Source: Echinarachnius parma (Eukaryota; Echinodermata; Echinoidea; Clypeasteroida; Echinarachniidae). From it: DNA of 64,000 nucleotides. The position numbers and the translations under genes were made by a program. Below are positions 57,871 to 64,000 of the stretch, piece by piece. The DNA lies in NCBI GenBank assembly GCA_037951105.1, contig JBAMJV010007206.1, forward strand, positions 1 through 64,000, given 5' to 3'. Position 1 is the first letter of the stretch; every line of letters begins with the position of its first letter. Below the pieces are notes generated by a model. That model had not been told where the DNA came from, did not search any database, and was given only the letters and a program-made list of their open reading frames with translations.

Positions 57871-59273
57871 TCCCAAAACAACAAAAAGAAACAATTATTG
57901 CGGGGTCATGATTTGATGATTCATGATATACCTGTATCATGATGATCAGTGCATGCCTCATTCTGCATACTGCAGGTATCAACTGTATTTGAGGAAAACA
58001 TTCAATTCCCCTGCTCATAAAGCCCAGACTGTCACATACTCACGTAAAGTTGTATAGTTCGAGTATAACCAATGATATTTAACCTTTTCAAGACCAAGTC
58101 GAAATAAGCAATCGAGCTAGTTTATGTGCACACGCCTAATCGGGAATGGATGGGCTAATGTAAAAACTCAGCGTCAGGTGTGCGCAAGTAACACGAGAAA
58201 ACTCAGGTTATCTCACGAAATCTCAACTTTATCTCAAGAAATATCAGTCTGCCATATCGATTACGATTCTCATCTTCTGCATGATATCTCTTGAGGTTAG
58301 ACGCGGAAATGAGCAGCATTCCACAAATAGGACCAATAACGACCTGTCATCCTTTTGTTTCGCTTTAGTTCTGTTTCCGCGAGAGAATAACGTTACATAT
58401 TTCCATTATCATTACGATCAGGGCACTGTCCACCAGACTGGTCTAAGAAAGAGAAAACAAACGATTAAATTCGTCGTGCCCCCCCCCCCCCCCCCCCCCC
58501 CCAGCCCCCTAGACTTGTCATGCTCGTATTGTCGGGGTACAATTCCTGCAGCAATATTATTAACCTCTCATTACAAAACCATAAGTAATCCATTGAGTTT
58601 GAATGCTATTATAAACCTATATCGGCAAGAGACGGGTTAATACCTTCGCGTGGGGTAAGCCGTACGTGCAAGTCTCCCGAGAAATGTCAGGTTAATCGCA
58701 AGAAATCTCAGTCTGCAATATTGATTACGAATCTCATCCTCGGCTTTATATCTCTTGAGGTTTGCGTGGAAATGAGCAGCACAATTATAGGACCAATATC
58801 AGCCGGTCGTCTTTTCCTTTTCCACATGAGAATACGAATATATATCAAGTTATTCATAGTATTTTCTTTTCCGCGAGAGAGTAGAATTGCATTTTTGTAG
58901 TCCGCAAGAGAATAACATTACATATTTGCCGAGTAATTTCCGCCATACCCTCTTATTTGAACTCATAACCCAGGGATTCAGTGGTTCAATGGTCATGGTG
59001 ACATAAAGTCATGTAACAATATTCACTAAGTTAATGGATTTTGATATTTTTTGTACGGTGGAACTTCAACAAATAGGTACCTTGAAGATATCTATGAAAA
59101 GGCCCAGGTCCAGGTACCGAGTCTATTTTTTACAGGTAGATTTAAATAAATTGATAAAGAAAACTACTGAATATTATCTCAAATTAATTTCTTACCGCCA
59201 TAACAAGACGAAACACTTTTAACAAGTTTGAGGAAGAATATCGCGTGGGAAGGAAATAGAATCCATATATTAC
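57871..59273. other. Intronic stretch with a small direct duplication and poly-C
   Basis: Blocks at about 58200-58330 and 58690-58800 share CAAGAAAT-TCAGTCTGC-AT, ATATCTCTTGAGGTT and GAAATGAGCAGCA words. Poly-C at about 58481-58502. No exon found. Confidence 0.5.
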
Positions 59274-59453
59274 CTATATCGTGTTCAACGAAGGCGTAGG
59301 AAGTAGTGTCATCTATGTTGCTCTCCTTGCTCCTACCCAGCTTGGCTCTCTTCCGAACCATAATGCGGTTGACGAGGACCTGACAGAAGACCACGAGCAC
59401 GGGGTGACTGTGGGCATTGATCATATTCAGGTTCCCGATGTACGCCTGGTATG
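59274..59453 (-). CDS. STRA6: STRA6-like gene, exon with YQAYIGNLNMINAHSHPV motif
   Basis: A 180-base exon, acceptor CTTTTAG, donor GTAAT (weak), phase 1 in and 1 out. It encodes SYQAYIGNLNMINAHSHPVL, then VVFCQVLVNRIMV and a basic cytoplasmic stretch ending FVEHDI. In STRA6 the box D-x-x-Y-x-x-Y-x-G followed by H-x-(N/H)P-V-L-V-x-FC directly follows the RG(F/Y)E box, as here. The intron before it (1339 bp) is almost wholly low complexity, and a CU-rich tract of about 500 nt lies just upstream of its 3' splice site in the transcript. Confidence 0.87.
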
Positions 59454-59499
59454 CTAAAAGATAGAAATGAAAATGACAATGTTAATGAGAAGGGGTAGA

Positions 59500-59990
59500 A
59501 GGAGGAGCAGGAGGAGGAGTAAGAGGAGGAGGAGGAGGGTGGAAGAGGAGGAGGGGGAGGAGAATAGGGAGGCGGAGGAGGTGTGGATGGGGGAGGTGGT
59601 GGATGGGAGAGGAGGAGGGAGGAGGGGGAGGAGAATAGGGAGGCGGAGGAGGTGTGGATGGGAGAGGTGGTGGGTGGGGGAGGAGGAGGGAGGAGGGGGA
59701 GGAGAATAGGGAGGCGGAGGAGGTGTGGATGGGGGAGGTGGTGGATGGGGGAGGAGGAGGGAGGAGGGGGAGGAGAATAGGGAGGCGGAGGAGGTGTGGA
59801 TGGGGGAGGTGGTGGATGGGGGAGGAGGAGGGAGGAGGGGGAGGAGAATAGGGAGGCGGAGGAGGTGTGGATGGGGGAGGTGGTGGGTGGGGGAGGAGGA
59901 GGGAGAAGGGGAGGAGGGAGAAGGGGAGGAGGAGAGGGAGAAAGAGGTGGAGGAGGAAAAGGCTGGAAAAGGAAAAGAATAAGGGCAAAT
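59500..59990 (+). repeat. Purine-rich 71-bp minisatellite, about five units
   Basis: GGTGTGGATGGGGGAGGTGG landmarks occur 71 bp apart (about 59580, 59651, 59722, 59793, 59864). Almost no pyrimidine except isolated T/C. In the transcribed (minus) sense the tract is C/U-rich and lies just upstream of the 59453 splice acceptor. Long Gly/Arg/Glu frames are composition artefacts. Confidence 0.95.
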
Positions 59991-60083
59991 AAGAGGAATA
60001 TGTAGAGGATGATGACAATGATAAGGAGGATGGTATTGAAAATACAGTGATAAAGAATATGTCAGTTTAAATATCGAGTTCTG

Positions 60084-60108
60084 GTTTTCTTACACGGATC
60101 GAAGTTTT
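60084..60108 (-). pseudogene. Degenerate copy of the 3' end and donor of the 60793-60956 exon
   Basis: Plus-strand 60084-60108 matches 60783-60807 at about 22 of 25 positions, covering the last bases of the exon and the GTAAGAAAAC donor. It lies between the (GAT)n tract and the purine-rich minisatellite. It is too short to be certain, but the splice-donor context is preserved. Confidence 0.4.
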
Positions 60109-60137
60109 TGTAGACTCTTCTGTAGCTTCACATCGGA

Positions 60138-60165
60138 ACGATGATGGTGGTGATGGATGATAATA

Positions 60166-60253
<88 letters not shown>

Positions 60254-60436
60254 CGGCCGATGATGATAATGAAGATGATGATGATGTTGATGATGATGAT
60301 GATGATGCTGACGGACGATGATGATGATGATGATGATGATGATGACTGATGATGATGATGATGTTTATGTTGATAATTATGTTGATGTTGATGATGGCAA
60401 TGATGAAGATGATGATGGTGATGGTGATGGTGATGG

Positions 60437-60475
<39 letters not shown>

Positions 60476-60504
60476 CGGCCGATGATGATGATGAAGATGA
60501 TGAA

Positions 60505-60586
<82 letters not shown>

Positions 60587-60620
60587 TTGATGTTGATGAT
60601 GGTGGTGATGATGATGATAC
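60138..60620. repeat. (GAT)n microsatellite block
   Basis: Several long ATG/GAT trinucleotide runs interrupted by GACGGCCGATGATGAT and GATGTTGATG variants. Poly-Met, poly-Asp, poly-Ser and poly-Ile frames here are artefacts. Confidence 0.95.
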
Positions 60621-60792
60621 TTCCAAAGAAAATCCGGAATTTAGTAAAGCAGACGTTTCTTGAACTCTCTTATGTTATGGAAGTCTGGCATGAAGATGAT
60701 GATAAGTATAACAATTATTTCATTATTAAAAACTAACATTACAATTATAATGATGTTCCAAGATTCCAAGTCAAAGTTGATTGTTTTCTTAC

Positions 60793-60956
60793 ACTGATCG
60801 AGGTTCTCATATCCCCTCATGAGGATGGGCCGGTCGATGCGGCACAGGAGGAAGACACCGACCACGAGACCGATGCAGATACGGATCACGCACGCCATCA
60901 GCCCGACCAGGACGTTGAGGAACACCAGGAAGTACGAGAATATGTGGTAGAAATCC
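60793..60956 (-). CDS. STRA6: STRA6-like gene, core exon with the RIDRPILMRGYENLD motif
   Basis: A 164-base exon, acceptor TTTTCCCAG, donor GTAAG, phase 2 in and 1 out. It encodes a hydrophobic pair of segments (about DFYHIFSYFLVFLN and GLVVGVFLLC) and then the signature RIDRPILMRGYENLDQ. STRA6 proteins have the same arrangement, a membrane segment followed by an R-x-DR-x-x-x-x-RG(F/Y)E-x-x-D box before the cytoplasmic region. This exon gives the strongest family assignment in the locus. The preceding intron is 414 bp. Confidence 0.88.
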
Positions 60957-61370
60957 CTGGGAAAAGAAGGATTTATTCAGATCATTAACAGAATTGTCAA
61001 CATAGTCATTAATATTGTTATCATCAACATCACCATCGTCGTCGACGACGACGTATTCGTCGAAGCACAATAGAAAGAACCTCCAAACATGAGCAGAACG
61101 TTTGAAGACTGGAGAAGTTCGAAATGAGAAAGAAACAACTGGTTGTAACAAAAGTAAAGAATGGACTCTTAATCTGAAAAATTGTACTCGATTTCCTAGA
61201 CAATTTCTATCTTATTCATTAACATATTTTTCAAATTATCACAAAATATTATTCAATGATAAATATGATTCTAATTCGAAAGAAGACATGCAGATTTTGC
61301 GCCAATTTAATAAAACAAATTGAGGTGTAGGATTAAGTAATTTTGGGTTGAATGTGAACATAATTTCTAC

Positions 61371-61490
61371 CTGTGCTGAAGAGCTAGAGGTTTATCCTTG
61401 TCATTCTGGTCTAGCTTTGGCTGAAGGAAGACCTTCCTGGCTAGGATGGGCTGACTCCCGAACACCAGAAAGATCACCACGAATAAAGGT
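61371..61490 (-). CDS. STRA6: STRA6-like gene, membrane exon (intact copy of a triplicated exon start)
   Basis: A 120-base exon, acceptor TTGCAG, donor GTAGAA, phase 2 in and 2 out. It encodes PLFVVIFLVFGSQPILARKV followed by a charged loop (QNDKDK) and LALQHR. The first 47 bases and the acceptor are duplicated twice upstream in the transcript (61561-61607 and 61791-61836); only this copy has an open frame with a good donor. The preceding intron (663 bp) contains both degenerate copies. Confidence 0.82.
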
Positions 61491-61560
61491 CTGCAATGGA
61501 ATCGAACAACATGAAAGGTCATTATGAGATATAAACCTTATAAGGGTCTATAAACGTCGA

Positions 61561-61607
61561 TGATGTGCTGACTGCCGAACACCAGAAAGATCACCGTGAA
61601 TAAAGGT
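61561..61607 (-). pseudogene. Duplicated partial exon (copy 2) in a STRA6-like intron
   Basis: These 47 bases match the first 47 bases of the 61371-61490 exon at about 42/47 positions, with an intact CTCTGCAG acceptor. The frame stays open for about 22 codons and then meets TAA (around 61538). No homologous donor follows. It is either a dead exon copy or an alternative terminal exon. Confidence 0.7.
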
Positions 61608-61790
61608 CTGCAGAGGAAACACACAAGACGATATATAAACATGACAAAAATATGACAAACGTCGACGTTGTCAGAAATAAAAGTCCAATTATAAATTATA
61701 ATTGAAAAAGAAAAAGGAAGGAAGCAATATTTCCAATGAATTAGGGTTCGTTTAAGATAAATATCGGTTGGTTGAAGACCTCCTCGCCAT

Positions 61791-61836
61791 GATGGGCGGA
61801 CTGCTGAACACCAGGAAGACCTCTGCGAATAAAGGT
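61791..61836 (-). pseudogene. Duplicated partial exon (copy 3) in a STRA6-like intron
   Basis: About 46 bases align to the start of the same exon at about 38/46 positions, with the same CTCTGCAG acceptor. The intronic flank (AGGAAACACAC on the plus strand) is shared with copy 2 and not with the working exon, so copies 2 and 3 are sisters. No good donor was seen. Confidence 0.65.
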
Positions 61837-62153
61837 CTGCAGAGGAAACACACATTGTGAAATGAAAGCATCGTATTGGCATGATGGGTGTCATTTTTAA
61901 AAAGGTGGTGTAAATCGTCATCCTATATTTAAAAGGAATACCACCTTTTTTACAATACAATGTATATTTGGCAATTTAAGCAAAGATACTCTCCAACCTG
62001 TATGATATTGGTCTCCATTACGTCACTAATCCTAATATGCAAAGATATGATAATCTAGAGTGTTATTAATATCTAAGTGGTTTGTGTTAACGTGAATTAC
62101 AATGATAATGAAACACAGTAATGCTAGAAAGAAGAGGTTGCTATGTAGCTTAC

Positions 62154-62271
62154 AGAACGACGTTGAGTATAGCGAGGAAGACTTGGAGTGCGTCCTTGAT
62201 GAGTGGGATGACGAGGGCGCCACTGATCAGGTAAATGACGAAGAACACCATGAACGTCATGATCACGTAGC
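62154..62271 (-). CDS. STRA6: STRA6-like gene, membrane-helix exon
   Basis: A 118-base exon with an AAATGCAG acceptor and GTAAGC donor. It completes a Gly codon with the previous exon and encodes about 39 residues beginning GYVIMTFMVFFVIYLISGA and ending in ILNVVL, with one clear membrane helix followed by an amphipathic stretch. Phase (in 1, out 2) matches both neighbours. The preceding intron is 548 bp. Confidence 0.82.
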
Positions 62272-62519
62272 CTGCATTTTAAGAAATCAATATAAAAATA
62301 TACACATTTTGGGACCAACGCTATATATCATTTTCCTTATCCTCCCCTTCATAGTCCCCATCATCATCTTCAGCATCTTCATCTGCAGTATTATGTCTCC
62401 TCCTTTTAAAATTCATTTGTTGTTATGTTATTTAAATACATATAGGATAAGTAATTATATTTATTATTTCATTTAAGAAAATCTTAGCGTGAGAACCTTT
62501 TTTCTTAAATGTGGTAGCT

Positions 62520-62600
62520 TATAAAATAAATAATAATAACTTCATTTATATAGCGCTTTTTGCACAAAAAAAAAGATACAAAGCGCTTAAAAAAACAAAA
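62520..62600. repeat. TATATAGCGCTTTT repeat end
   Basis: (TAA)n, then TTCATTTATATAGCGCTTTT and AAAGCGCTTAAAAA. Related to 16600-16650. Confidence 0.5.
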
Positions 62601-62819
62601 ACAAAACAAAAATACAACAAACAAACAAAGAATAAACAGATACATAATTACAAATACAAACCTACAAATTGCACAAACAATAACTTAACACAATTCAATA
62701 GAGAGGGCAACCAAGTAAATATGTGTGTCTAAAAGGTTTTAAAGACATACTTCAATATTAACTTATTACTTAGGTGTGTTTGTATAGAATATGTAAGTAG
62801 TAGAGTACTCTAAACTCAC

Positions 62820-62868
62820 CTGAGAGATAGTAGGCGATTTGAAATCCACAATACTGCAAACTTCCAGT
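62820..62868 (-). CDS. STRA6: STRA6-like gene, internal exon
   Basis: A 49-base exon between a CTTTCTCACCAG acceptor and GTGAGT donor. It enters in phase 0, leaves in phase 1, and encodes TGSLQYCGFQIAYYLS. The hydrophobic segment continues into the following exon, as expected for a polytopic membrane transporter. The preceding intron is 451 bp. Confidence 0.78.
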
Positions 62869-63319
62869 CTGGTGAGAAAGTATAGATAAACATCAATCTC
62901 GATACGATATTGTTATATTTAAAATAGCATCAATAATGACATTGTTTTTTTGTTTTGTTTTTTTAAGGCAGATTTATTTCTGCATTTATTAACAAAATCA
63001 AAATGAAATATACAAAGAAAATTTTTCCATACATAAAAATAAAACAATGAAATGAGAATAGTTATATAATCATAATATAAATTAATGTGACAATAATTTA
63101 TGTATACTATTATAACAAATAAACAAATGCCGTAGACCAACCATCATAAGCAGGGAGCTTGAGTGGATGGTGGCCTTTTTACGACAATAATGAAATCAAT
63201 TTTTTTTTAAACCAAATTTGTCACGCTTCCATTATTCTGTAGTAGATTTTGAGTACGCTAATGACTGAATAGACTGTAAAGTATGAAGACAATTTTCAAA
63301 TAATGATTAGATATCTCAC

Positions 63320-63395
63320 CATGCTCTGTGCGGAAGGTTGTTGAACCTCGGGGAGGAAACGTCTATCACCTTTGTACAAACGCAGAACATGTTTT
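63320..63395 (-). CDS. STRA6: STRA6-like gene, internal exon (first one inside the window)
   Basis: In minus-strand sense, a pyrimidine-rich tract ends in CAG, followed by a 76-base exon and GTGAGA donor. After one leading base it encodes 25 residues, KHVLRLYKGD then RRFLPEVQQP and SAQSM, ending in phase 0. This hydrophilic loop continues correctly into the next exon. The upstream exons that encode the N-terminus are not found between here and the right edge and are presumed to lie beyond it. Confidence 0.75.
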
Positions 63396-64000
63396 CTGGA
63401 AAGATGAAAGATAGAATTGTGTCATATTATTATGTTTTAGTAGGGATGTAAGATTTGTGAAGAGTCCTTTAACTGTTGACCTCTAATGTACATTTAGTGG
63501 ATATTTTAAACATCACACAAAATGTGCATTATGAAAATAAAGTATAAATCCTTATTATTGTTAGAAAATAATGTGTTCAAAATAATGCATACAAAAGATT
63601 ATAAATAAGGCGTCCAAAATAATCACACTGATATCAGCTGATAGACTCAGGAATATGGACTTTATGGTGACTTGTCAAAAGAGGGCGTGCGACTAGATAC
63701 AATAAGTACTTGATTGAGAACATCGGTGTAAACTAATAGCTAAGCGATCATACTGCGAAACGGATATCTGCTGTAGATAAAATGAATATAATATTTAAGG
63801 ATTATAACTGTATAACTAATTTTATTACGGCACGTGGAATATCAAGACCGCACATTTAAATCAGGAACTATGAGCCAAGGGGCGTGCGTCGGAAAGAAAT
63901 TCCAACTTATAATAATGTATATTTGTATGATAGGCTGAATTTCGACACTCTCTTTCTTTATTTTGTTTTTAGGAGTTTGGGGGTAGCCAACTTTAATAGC
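63396..64000. other. Upstream intron of the STRA6-like gene
   Basis: AT-rich. No further exon with acceptable splice sites was found up to the right edge. Confidence 0.5.

Noticed and set aside
59467-60736. Long Gly/Arg/Glu, Pro/Ser, poly-Met, poly-Asp and poly-Ile frames on both strands
   Set aside because: Translations of the 71-bp minisatellite and (GAT)n block inside an intron.

Overview
The window is eukaryotic nuclear DNA, AT-rich and intron-bearing, crowded with short inverted-repeat transposons, tandem satellites, microsatellites and long poly-C tracts. The mix (a STRA6-type vitamin A transporter gene, a single-exon rhodopsin-class GPCR, tRNA-derived SINEs, a non-LTR retrotransposon tail and many small MITEs) suggests a marine invertebrate deuterostome. 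I think an echinoderm such as a sea urchin is most likely, but a hemichordate or cephalochordate cannot be excluded from sequence alone.

Three protein-coding loci can be supported. (1) At 6672-8366 (minus) an uninterrupted frame encodes a 564-residue single-pass membrane protein. It has a very short outside part, a cysteine-rich membrane border and a long disordered tail carrying four YxN motifs, ITIM-like tyrosines, an SH3-type proline motif and a C-terminal PDZ ligand. This is the layout of the vertebrate transmembrane adaptors LAT/LAX/PAG. (2) At 35609-36922 (plus) a single-exon class A GPCR carries a 10-residue tandem repeat in its N-terminus; a TATA box lies about 950 bp upstream. (3) From 63395 down to 43607 (minus) lie seven exons in consistent phase of a STRA6-like membrane transporter. 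Its N-terminal exons lie beyond the right edge, and its last exon adds a long hydrophilic tail of about 235 residues.

Region by region: 1-6.6 kb holds a truncated LINE (about 929-2137) and two MITEs. 8.4-34.6 kb is gene-free, with MITEs of several families, SINE fragments, a hAT-type element with a clear 8-bp target duplication (21842-22976), a diverged direct duplication (19.2/20.3 kb), a satellite of about 275 bp (24.73-28.97 kb) and a 16-bp minisatellite (29.67-30.04 kb). 34.6-37 kb is the GPCR gene. 37-43.6 kb is repeats, including one MITE nested in another. 43.6-64 kb is the STRA6-like gene. Its last intron (14.85 kb) contains a fold-back element 46 bp from the final acceptor, three further tandem-repeat arrays, a SINE and three MITE copies. 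Its E-F intron is almost wholly low-complexity DNA.

The three genes show no operon-like or pathway link. What stands out is the repeat landscape: several families of small elements whose bodies are built from one short word repeated in both orientations, and eight copies of one TTAA-flanked MITE. There is also partial exon duplication inside the STRA6-like gene.
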